Positions 1 through 8,115 of a DNA stretch of 16,981 bases are shown here, piece after piece. The DNA is taken from assembly GCA_005223375.1 (NCBI GenBank), contig RXOD01004945.1:1-16981 (forward strand), given 5' to 3'. The stretch comes from Amoebophrya sp. AT5.2 (lineage: Eukaryota > Sar > Dinophyceae > Syndiniales > Amoebophryaceae). The notes below the pieces were generated by a model, which did no database searches, was not told the DNA's origin, and saw nothing but the letters and a program-made list of their open reading frames with translations. A program made the position numbers and the translations under genes. The stretch's first letter is position 1. Every line of letters begins with the position of its first letter.

Positions 1-2288
1 CGCAGTGGGGCCGCGGGGGACCCGGCGAGGACCCGAGGAGGAGGACACAAAGGCGGCGGCAAAAGCATGCACCAACAGCGTGGAGGTCCTCGTGGAAATC
101 AGAATAACAACTACGGCATGTTCAGCACGTATCCAACGAATGGACACAACTACGGGGGGATGAGCAACAGCAGCCAGCCGCAGTCGGGCGGATCCTCCGC
201 GGGAGCGTATGGGGCCGCGCACCAGCCGAAAAAACAGCTGAATCAGAACGCGCAGAGCTTTTACCCGGGGGCCGGTAGCTACGGAACAGGAAACGGCGCT
301 GCAACCGGGGCAAATAAGGGCCAGTCCACGACCTCAGCGCCGCAGTCTCGACAGGCCAGCAACCTAACCACTGGCAGCGCTGCTGCGGGGGATCAGCAAC
401 AGTCCTTGCAAGCTGCTGGAACAAACGTGAAAGGCGGATCTTCGAAGGCGTCGGCTTCGAAAAACGACGGCAAGCAGACGGGGAAGGGGAAAAAAGGCCC
501 ACTGTCGAAATCCGACGCCGCAGACAGAGAGGCGGTTGCGCACCTCATGAAGACGGCAGCAGCAGGCGACGAGCAGACATCTTCATCAAGGCCGACACCT
601 TCCAAGCCAATCGAGCAGGCAGCATCCGCATCCCAACAGGGCTCGGGCCTGACTCAGGATCTGCCGTCCCTCCAGCCCCAGATGAACTCTGCCGCGACGG
701 GGACGAGCAAACCTCGAGGCAGGAAGTCACGGGCGTCATCGAAGGGGGGCGCCGCACACAGAGAGGCCGGGTGGCACGCGGAAGCCGCGACGATGGGCTG
801 GGTGGACGAGGAAACGCAGAAATTCGTCAAAGACGAGAAGTTCTCCGGACGACTCTCGGCCCTGAGCGAGAACCAAGTGCGAACCAAAGGGGTACTACTG
901 AGAAATCCTCTCTTTTATACTGCATATAGCATTCGATTCAATTTTACAGCGAAGACACAGACAGTAGGCTACAGCGATTTTACACTGACACCGACGCCGA
1001 GCACCTCCTACTTGATCGATGCCAATTTGTATGCGTGTCCCCATCGATCTCCAGGTACACCGATACTGCGTTTCCTTCCACTCGGAGTGGGTGCGAACTC
1101 TCAGTAGCGCCGACGGCCTCGGTTTCGTCTTCAGCGACAAACTCCCCTGCACGAAGAACATCCAGAAAATCAAGTCTATCTTTCTCAACAAGAAAGGGCA
1201 GGTATATTCAAATCGAACATGATTATGTTACATTTTACGTAAACTTCTACTTCGCAGTTGTGTGAACTACTTCTCCTTCTCAACGTCGATCAATGCGATG
1301 CCAGTTCTCTCCTGCTCGCGACCACGATCTCCACACTGCTGAACAGATAATGATCCGGCGCGAGTCGGAGTTGGTGAAGCCGCAGCACAAAAACGGCGTC
1401 GAACGGCTGATCTCGTTCGAGAACGAATCCAGAGTCTACCTCCAGATCGACCTGGACAAGAAGGAGGCTGCGTTCTGGACCCAAGCAGACGAAGACCAAC
1501 TCGAGTCCAGCAACGAGGAGAGCCAAGACGATCATCAGGCCGTGGTCCCGCATGAAGTCCCGGACAACGCGGTAACCTGCTGCTTATGCTACTTTATTCG
1601 GTATTCATCCTTCACGACAGCGGATTCTTTGAAGCGGTTCAAGTAGATATTATAGGACTACACACGGCCACGGCGCGCAGACTGGTCGTTGTAAAAACAG
1701 ATGGCGCTCCATCCACCCGCGCAATTTAGGGCAAAAAACCACAACCGTCACCCTGGTGATGGCTGCAAGCCTCAAAAGAACACACGCCCTTCACTTGTAT
1801 CGGATGGGCGCAATTTCTATCTTAATCAATTAACGACCCAAACCCCCTACCTCCTTCATTAAGTCTAGAGCGACCGATCGATCACCATCGTTTGCTAAAA
1901 AACACGACAGGTTGAGATTTCGTATGCGAAAGCGTTCTGGCCGCAAGACCGGATCGACCAGGGCTTTCTCACGGTGGTTCTGAAGCTGGAGGGTGCCGGC
2001 GCGCGGTTAGTCTCGTACCAACGGATAAGTGCTCCCAGCGACGCCCAAGGAGCAGGTGAACCGAACGGCACGCACGACGGCCGTGCGCCTCCCAGTCCAC
2101 GGACAGCTGCAGCACCCGGTGGAGCGAAGAACGGGAAGGGCACAACGCCAAGTAAAGCAGCGACTGGCTCGCCAAAAAACCGACAGAAGACGGGGAAGAA
2201 AAAAGGAAGTGCTCCTGGGGGCGCGGCGCCTGCGGGAGACGGATCATCTGCCGCAATGAGGGAAGAATCCGAGACGCCGCAGTCTTAG
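1..2288 (+). CDS. Prion-like N-terminus plus beta-sandwich-like protein (5' partial, spliced)
   Basis: I do not recognise a named family. The proposed exons are 1-891, 1055-1201, 1305-1571 and 1911-2288, joined at phase-0 GT-AG introns, giving 560 visible residues and a TAG stop. The frame is open from base 1, so the gene probably starts outside the window; the ATG at 67 is only an internal candidate. Residues 1-100 are rich in Asn, Gln, Gly, Ser and Tyr with RGG-like and NNNYG patches, as in prion-like regions of RNA-binding proteins. Residues 100-280 are a Lys/Ser/Ala-rich linker. Exons 2-4 alternate hydrophobic strands with turns (VHRYCVSFHSEW, GLGFVFSDKLPCTKNIQ, VYLQIDLDKKEAAFW, GFLTVVLKLEGAGARLVSY), which suggests a lectin- or SPRY-like beta-sandwich. 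That fold is inference from pattern alone. The C-terminal 80 residues are again disordered and Lys/Gly/Pro-rich. An additional short exon at 975-1034 is possible (see findings). Confidence 0.65.
892..1054 (+). other. Intron 1 of the first gene
   Basis: The donor GTACTA follows codon GGG and the acceptor is CTCCAG followed by GTACAC, both phase 0. The coding frame upstream is mod 1 and downstream is mod 2, so an intron is needed to join them. GGTAC occurs at both boundaries. The interior may hold a 60-nt exon at 975-1034, which would split this into introns of 83 and 20 nt. Confidence 0.6.
1202..1304 (+). other. Intron 2 of the first gene
   Basis: The donor GTATAT follows codon CAG. The acceptor GATGCCAG is the only nearby AG that restores an open frame. 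The nearer AG at 1257 leads to a stop after about 31 codons. The interior is AT-rich relative to the flanking exons. Confidence 0.6.
1572..1910 (+). other. Intron 3 of the first gene
   Basis: The donor GTAACC follows codon GCG and the acceptor ACGACAG precedes GTTGAG, phase 0. The 339-nt interior has stops in the upstream frame (reached at 1646) and lower GC than the exons. The downstream exon continues with strand-like sequence VEISYAKAFW. Confidence 0.7.
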
Positions 2289-3068
2289 GTCGGTGTAGAA
2301 GCGAAGTTTTGGTGGTCTGCGGATTATTTTGATGCGGAGGAAATAAGTATGATGAAAATCGAGACGAAGGCAGATGTTGTAGTAGGACCGAGAGAAGCAG
2401 GCGCCTCTCAACATCCACCACCGCAGCGCATTTTTACGCATCGTCAAGATAGAAGCGAGGAGAGCCTCTAGTAAATCTACGATGCGGTCACACTTTTCTG
2501 ATTGGATAAACCCTCCTCCGCGGGAACAAAAAGCTTGCAGCTTCAACATCAACCACGATTGCACCAGGCGGAGAAACAAAATAGCATCGATGATTGAATA
2601 TTTTAATTTTATTAATACGGGAGATTTATTGCAAGAAGAGAATGAAGAGGCCGAGGCTGTAGTGCTCATCGCAAAGAGGGCGAAGAGCGTACAGCGTAGG
2701 CGGCAATTGTGGAGGTCTATCTTCTTTGGGAAACGAAAACCGAAAGCCGGGTACAGCTACACTTCCGCGCTTTTTTTCTTTGATTGTCGTACACGTACAG
2801 CGTGCTTTTGCAGACGCAGCATCGTGTCGCGTGTTTCGTGTCGGTGGCACTGTAGCTGCCACAATTCATGACTCTTTTCGTGCGAATCTTTCGTGACGTC
2901 GTGACTGTCGAAATTCAAGCCGACGTTGACTATACGCACGTGTTTTTACTTCGCCTTTGGCTTTGTCGATGAAATCGGAGAGAATGGGGAGCGACTCGCG
3001 ATGGCGGTGCTGCCGTCACCTACATGGGGACAAGAACGCAATTGAATTTTTTTTCATTGAAGTCGCCC
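2289..3068. other. Spacer between the first and second genes
   Basis: This AT-richer stretch contains the presumed 3' UTR of the first gene and the upstream region of the second. A 129-codon frame at 2482-2871 lacks the GC-rich codon bias of the neighbours and resembles no protein I know. I see no RNA gene or mobile element. A near-tandem CGTGACGT/CGTGACTG motif lies near 2893; its role is unknown. Confidence 0.6.
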
Positions 3069-3101
3069 CACCTTTTCCACTTTTTTGCTTCCGGACACGA
3101 G
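3069..3101 (+). promoter_or_regulatory. Pyrimidine tract ending in AG; candidate 3' splice acceptor
   Basis: CCTTTTCCACTTTTTTGCTT followed by CCGGACACGAG resembles a 3' splice acceptor. No ATG occurs between it and the ATG at 3145, while several out-of-frame ATGs (for example 3024) lie upstream. Splicing here, in cis or by a trans-spliced leader, would leave 3145 as the first start codon. This is inference from sequence. Confidence 0.4.
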
Positions 3102-3144
3102 CTTGCTCGTCTTCGTTCCGCATCGATCGGAGACATCAATAAAG

Positions 3145-6100
3145 ATGCCAGCGCAGGAACAGCCCGCCAACATGCCGGACCCAGGACACCAGTCCTTCGA
3201 TGTGTCGCAGCACTTCTACGACAGCCGGCGCGGCTACCTGATCCAGCAGCTCCCGGTCGTGGAGGCGAAGACCGCCCAGCAGCGCGCGCTGGAGCAGATC
3301 GAATTGGAGGCGCGCGAGGAGCTCGACTTCGCGCTGAAGTTTGCGAATGCGGTGCGGCGGACGGAGGCCTTTCGCAAGGCGTACGACGAGGGGCTATACG
3401 ACGATCCGGAGTCAGAGTACACGGAGACGGAGGTGCTGACGACGTCGAGTTTCCGGCGGCGGCGGGAGGCGGGGGACAAGAGTACGGACAGCGGGGACTT
3501 GGTGTCGGATGATGGGAAGGCAGCTCCTTCGCCGCCGAGGAAACCGGTGGAGCTACAGCTGGTGAAGGGTGGCTGGGCCTCGGGCGGGAAGGTACTGCCG
3601 AAAGCGAAGCCAAAAGTGGAGGAACCACCGCCAAGGCCGCCCTCCGCGGTGGAAATCCGCCGGACGGAAAGAGAGAACGAGACGAAGAAATGGAATGCCA
3701 AGGTGCGGAAAATGGTACGAAGGTGGAACAAAAAAGAGCTGCACGTGGAAGAGGTGGCGGACGTGATTTCGAAAAAAAACTATGCCGTGTGCGAGGAGAG
3801 CTCCGTGGACGAGATCGCGGAATTCGTTTACGTGACCGTGCTGCAGCAGGCGCACGGACGGGCGTCGTATGGCGCCAGGCCCTTTGATGCTGGCTCCGCA
3901 GGAGCCGCTCCATCTTCCTTCGCCGATCTATGGCCGCTCTCGGATCGCTTCTCGACCGACGTTTCGCGCGAGATATGCGTGCTCATGCAGGATCCTGAGT
4001 TCTTGCCAATCCTGCAGCGATGCAAGTCAGAGATGGTGCCTGCGCACGAAGATTGCAACGGACGAGCACGAGCACAGGAAGATGGCGCCAGCCCGGCCTC
4101 GAAAATGAACGCTTTAGCCGCCCTCATATCGACCTTTCCTGCGAACCCGCGGTCGCAGCACTACGAAGTGCTACGGAAGGACCGACGGCACGCGGACCGT
4201 CGAAGGAGGGGCCTACCGTTCTCGGACACTGAAACCGAGCTCCTGCTGCAGCGGGAGGAGGAGGAAGTGCCAAATGTTGGAACAACCGGGGGAACGGGAA
4301 CGAGTCCGCACGGAGCTGGTGGGAGCAGCCTCGAGCTAAACCTCTCCATGTACAAAGTGGACCTGTCCAAGCTCACGCAGGACGCTTCCTCAGGAGAGGA
4401 AGGGAGCACAGAGGGCGGCGGGGATCTGCGCACGCCGAGCTGGGTCGCGGAGACCCCGCCGGTACCGGGGCACGGATTCACGGGGGAAGCGGTGTTTTTC
4501 AACCGCGCCACCTCCTCGCGGGATTTGCTGGTGGCGGCGAGATACGGGAATTCCGTGCCGCTGGAGGCGCTGCAGGCGAAGCGAAACAAGAGGGGCTTCC
4601 CGGCGTTGTACCGAGATGACGACGAAGAATCTCAAACTCTGTCACCCGCCGCCGCAAACAAGAAGCTGCTGGAACGAGAACTGCGGAAAATGCTCTGCGC
4701 CCCGAAGGCGGAGCCCAAAATCCAAGTGTCGGACTTCCGGGTCAAGTTCGCGTATTTGCTCTCCGAAATCAGCAAGCTGGACACACTGGAGGCCGGTGCT
4801 GGTGGGATGGAGGATAGCGAGAATCTATGCGGCAAAAATCCAGTGCCTAAGCGCGCGCGGTTGAACAAAAAGCTGGCGCTGGAAGTCCTCGAAGAGGGCG
4901 TGTCGCGAGAAGCGCTGTACCGGCTGGCAGTGCAGTTTCAGCTGAAGTACCTAGCCACCCTGGTGTTGAAGCCAGAAAACGTGAGGGAAGCGAGCTACGC
5001 ACTGGAAGCAGTCTTGGACGAAGGGAGTTTAGTGGCAGGCGCCGCAGCCTCGGCCTCGTCTTCACCGCTTCCCGTCGCTTCACCGACTGATGTTGAGAGC
5101 AGCGATGAAAACCTGTTAGCAAAGCAAGCAGCGAGCCAGAAGGAGACACTGCGACTCTGCCGGCGACTTTATCCATTGCTGAAGGGAAGGCCAAAAAGCG
5201 CTGCGGGAATGAACAAGTCGAGGAATTTGGTTCGCTCCTCGTCGTCCTCTTCCTCGGTTTTAGCGGAGGGTGCAGCCGCCGCGGGCGGCGGTGGTGCCGT
5301 AGCCGCAAATGTTGAAGAAGACCAACTTCCACCCAACAGAGGCAGTAGCGATCCAACCTTCACCAGCAGCTCGGAAGAAGACGACGAAAAATCTGAAAGT
5401 AGCGCACCACGCGCCTCCTCTCTCGAGTCGGACCTTATTGACGAGCTTCCCACGATCGCAGCCGACGCTCTGCCGCTCGGGGCGAATCCGTCGGAGCACG
5501 TTCTCCTGTCCGACGCGTTCGGCAGGCTGCTCCGCTTTCTCCTCCAAATGGGCCTTTCCGACGAGGCCCGGGAGCTCTGGCAGTGCCGCCCGTTGCGCGT
5601 CAACAACCGTAACGCGAAGCACGTGCTGCGTGGTTGCTGCGAGTACCTGAAAAACGTCTACGAGAACGCGTGGTCGGAGGAAACGGCCCTCGCCTGGTTG
5701 GCGTACGAAGAAGCCGTAGAGTTCGCGGTTCTGATGAGCCCGCGAAGTAGGGCGCGATGGGCGTCCGCGGAGGGGGCGAGCAGTGGAACAACAAGTCCGA
5801 TGAAAACCGACTTCGAGGAGCTCGAGATCTTGATTCTAACAGCCCTCGCCTCGCAGCACCTCTTCGAAGAGTGCAAGAAGGTGTACGACAATGGGGCACG
5901 AAATCCCTTCACGGAAGTGCTCGGAGCTGCGGGGAGAGGTACTAGGCACGAGGGACCTGCTGCACCAGCAGCAGACACAATGTCGCTCTCTTCGTTTGCC
6001 TTCGACTCGCCGCGGAATACGTTGAACACCGTGGCCGTGAGTACTATACCACCAACCAAGGCGGAACTGAGAGCGCGTCGTGTCGAGCGCATGGCAGCAA

Positions 6101-8115
6101 GGCAGCACGAACTCGCGAAATTGCTGTTGCTGGTCGCGGCGGCGCCGCGTACACTGTCAGACGCGAAGTGGCTCGAACAAAAACTGCAAAGCGATTTCAT
6201 CGACGAAGTTTTGGATCCGGACTGGCGAGGCGGATGCTGTGACGACACGGAGCAAGAGGTATCTTTCTTGCCGCCCCTGCTCGAGCGAATTCCGCCGGAT
6301 CTAACGACGCGCATCCTCGACCTGGGTGGCTTGCCGGCGGAACTGGACTTTGATCTGTCGAGCGGCGCCGGTATGGAGAAGCTGGATATTCTGCCCCTGC
6401 ACATCTACATGCAGGTGGTGAATTCGATGGTTCGAAACGCGACTAGCTATGGGGACTGCCTCCAGCTCATCTACCAAGCATACGACCGCCGGGACATCGA
6501 GCGGCCGAGGGAGGCGGTATTTCGCCTGTTCTACCTGGGCTGCTACACGCCGAAGAGCGTGCTCGTTGCGGCGGCGGAGAAAGCGGAGCAGGACGCCGGA
6601 GGGGTCGGACCCGGCAAGAAGGCTGCGGGCGCGACGAGCGGAAAGGCCGCAAAGTCGAAAGCCAAAGCGGCGAAATCGAAGGCGAAGGCAAAGGGTGGCG
6701 GGTCTGTAAGTTCGGCAGCGAAGCAGGCCGCGAGCAAGGCGAAAAGTTCCTCGCGAGGCGTCGCCGGCGCGAGAAGCCAGGCGTCGTCGCCCTCCGCAGA
6801 TCATCAAAAGCCGCAGATCATCCCCACGATTTTCGAGCTCTTCGAGCTGCTCGGGCGGCTGGAGATCAAGATGCAGACGAACCTGGTGAAGCTCGTCCAG
6901 GCCTACCTGCAGGCGCTGATTACGTTCGAGCAAACGCCCTGGCCGACCGAATTTAGCCCCTTCCAGGAGGGCCGGAAGTGGCAGCAAAAGGTGGAGGAGT
7001 ACACAGGCGTGCCTCTGGTCGTGTCCGACCCCAGGTCGCAGGAGCTGCTGTTTCAGCTCTGCGCGCGGGAAGGGAGGCTGCTCGAGTACAAGGAACTGTT
7101 TTACGAACTCTTCTTCAAAAAACGCATGCACGCGGTGGAGCTAGCCGCGGCGGCGGTGGCAGCGAGGCGGGCGGGGCGGGGGAAAGTCGGCGGCGAGGAG
7201 GGGGGGGAAGTAGAGGGGAAGAACGCTGTCGCCGGGTCCGCGTCCTCCGCTGCCTCGGCTTCGGGAGCCGAGAATAGCATCACCCTGAGCGAGCTGGGCG
7301 ACGAAAGCGAAGGTCGTGGCAAGCAGGCAAATAAGACGAAAAATGGCCGCTCCAAGAATGAAGTACTAGATTCGGATGGAGAAAGTGACGACTCCGAGGA
7401 CCACGCCGATGCAGAGACGCAGCAGAAAAGTGCGGAAATCGACCACATCGGGCGGCAGCGGGTGAACGTGTCGCCAGCGAGTTTCTGGCTGCGCGCCCCG
7501 CTCCAGTACGGGCTTCTCACGGTAGAGGCTTACAACTCGTTGGCAAATCTCGCGCACCACCTCGCCAAAACCAACGCCGTAGCGCTCCCGAACGGACAGA
7601 AGATTTCGGCTCTGCAGCGGAAGGTACTGCAGTCGGAGAGTGCGGAAAATAACCAGCGGGTCGTCCGGGAGTTTCTGCGGTTTCTATACGCACACAAGCT
7701 GGTTTCGCCAGTACCGCCGGCGGAACAAGGGGAGAAGGACGGCAAAGGCGGGGGTGGCCAAGTGATGAAAAAGGAGCGGAACGAACAAACGCCAGAAGGG
7801 GTTGGGGCTCCTTCGTCGACGAAAGACGATGGGCAGCCGACGACCCCTCGAAGCGGCGGCGCAGACGCGAATGAGGAAGACGAAGACGCTTGCCCGGGAA
7901 GCCCCGAGCGTAGGCGAGCGGTGGCGCGCGCGCTGGAGCTGGCTGCGCAAATCCGGCGCCAGCCAGAACTAGAAGACTTGTCAGAAGCTACGGCAGCACA
8001 TAAACTGACACAGCTACAAGTAGCGGCGTTGGTTTCATCACTGGAAGACCGCCAGCAGCAAATTCGCGAACTCACAAGGAAGGACTTTCAGAGCAAATTG
8101 CCAAAAAACTTGTAG
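3145..8115 (+). CDS. Giant alpha-helical protein of unknown function, 1656 aa, intronless here
   Basis: The frame is unbroken from ATG 3145 (context AAAGATGCC, just after AATAAA) to TAG 8115. I do not recognise a family. The N-terminal 110 residues are charged helices. Helical blocks follow at about 760-870, 890-920, 970-1030, 1077-1150, 1223-1345 and 1441-1526, with leucine spacing like an alpha-solenoid (LLSDAFGRLLRFLLQMGL; IFELFELLGRLEIKMQTNLV). They are separated by disordered spacers: a Ser/Gly/Ala-rich stretch near 695-780, a Lys/Ala-rich stretch at about 1158-1213, and a Glu/Ser/Lys-rich acidic stretch at 1348-1432. The last 65 residues look like coiled coil (ALELAAQIRRQPELEDLSEA). No signal peptide, membrane segment or catalytic motif is visible. 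TPR- or PPR-like repeats are possible but I cannot assign a consensus. A scaffold role is a guess. Frames on the opposite strand here are shadows of its high GC. Confidence 0.8.
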   Translation: MPAQEQPANMPDPGHQSFDVSQHFYDSRRGYLIQQLPVVEAKTAQQRALEQIELEAREELDFALKFANAVRRTEAFRKAYDEGLYDDPESEYTETEVLTTSSFRRRREAGDKSTDSGDLVSDDGKAAPSPPRKPVELQLVKGGWASGGKVLPKAKPKVEEPPPRPPSAVEIRRTERENETKKWNAKVRKMVRRWNKKELHVEEVADVISKKNYAVCEESSVDEIAEFVYVTVLQQAHGRASYGARPFDAGSAGAAPSSFADLWPLSDRFSTDVSREICVLMQDPEFLPILQRCKSEMVPAHEDCNGRARAQEDGASPASKMNALAALISTFPANPRSQHYEVLRKDRRHADRRRRGLPFSDTETELLLQREEEEVPNVGTTGGTGTSPHGAGGSSLELNLSMYKVDLSKLTQDASSGEEGSTEGGGDLRTPSWVAETPPVPGHGFTGEAVFFNRATSSRDLLVAARYGNSVPLEALQAKRNKRGFPALYRDDDEESQTLSPAAANKKLLERELRKMLCAPKAEPKIQVSDFRVKFAYLLSEISKLDTLEAGAGGMEDSENLCGKNPVPKRARLNKKLALEVLEEGVSREALYRLAVQFQLKYLATLVLKPENVREASYALEAVLDEGSLVAGAAASASSSPLPVASPTDVESSDENLLAKQAASQKETLRLCRRLYPLLKGRPKSAAGMNKSRNLVRSSSSSSSVLAEGAAAAGGGGAVAANVEEDQLPPNRGSSDPTFTSSSEEDDEKSESSAPRASSLESDLIDELPTIAADALPLGANPSEHVLLSDAFGRLLRFLLQMGLSDEARELWQCRPLRVNNRNAKHVLRGCCEYLKNVYENAWSEETALAWLAYEEAVEFAVLMSPRSRARWASAEGASSGTTSPMKTDFEELEILILTALASQHLFEECKKVYDNGARNPFTEVLGAAGRGTRHEGPAAPAADTMSLSSFAFDSPRNTLNTVAVSTIPPTKAELRARRVERMAARQHELAKLLLLVAAAPRTLSDAKWLEQKLQSDFIDEVLDPDWRGGCCDDTEQEVSFLPPLLERIPPDLTTRILDLGGLPAELDFDLSSGAGMEKLDILPLHIYMQVVNSMVRNATSYGDCLQLIYQAYDRRDIERPREAVFRLFYLGCYTPKSVLVAAAEKAEQDAGGVGPGKKAAGATSGKAAKSKAKAAKSKAKAKGGGSVSSAAKQAASKAKSSSRGVAGARSQASSPSADHQKPQIIPTIFELFELLGRLEIKMQTNLVKLVQAYLQALITFEQTPWPTEFSPFQEGRKWQQKVEEYTGVPLVVSDPRSQELLFQLCAREGRLLEYKELFYELFFKKRMHAVELAAAAVAARRAGRGKVGGEEGGEVEGKNAVAGSASSAASASGAENSITLSELGDESEGRGKQANKTKNGRSKNEVLDSDGESDDSEDHADAETQQKSAEIDHIGRQRVNVSPASFWLRAPLQYGLLTVEAYNSLANLAHHLAKTNAVALPNGQKISALQRKVLQSESAENNQRVVREFLRFLYAHKLVSPVPPAEQGEKDGKGGGGQVMKKERNEQTPEGVGAPSSTKDDGQPTTPRSGGADANEEDEDACPGSPERRRAVARALELAAQIRRQPELEDLSEATAAHKLTQLQVAALVSSLEDRQQQIRELTRKDFQSKLPKNL
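6646..6702 (+). repeat. Imperfect Lys/Ala/Ser codon repeat in the giant gene
   Basis: Repeated AAG/GCG/TCG-type codons encode KAAKSKAKAAKSKAKAKG, about residues 1168-1186. This is an imperfect short-unit repeat coding for a basic disordered linker between two helical blocks. It could be a nuclear-localisation-like or nucleic-acid-contacting patch; that is inference. Confidence 0.6.

Noticed and set aside
2482..2871. 129-codon + strand frame after the first gene
   Set aside because: It has AT-rich codon use unlike the true genes, a Cys/Arg/Ser-rich tail and no recognised domain; more likely UTR or spacer.
3024..3512. ATG at 3024 starting a 162-codon frame overlapping the giant gene
   Set aside because: It is out of frame with a 1656-residue protein and lies before the candidate acceptor at 3101.
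3020..3913. 297-codon frame on the - strand rich in Pro, Arg and Ser
   Set aside because: It lies opposite the 1656-codon gene, has shadow-frame composition, and overlaps the 5' region of the real gene.
5658..6404. 248-codon - strand frame rich in Ser
   Set aside because: It is a shadow of the giant gene in GC-rich DNA.
6301..7131. 276-codon - strand frame rich in Leu and Arg
   Set aside because: It is the reverse complement of helical Glu/Lys/Leu codons of the giant gene; no independent coding support.
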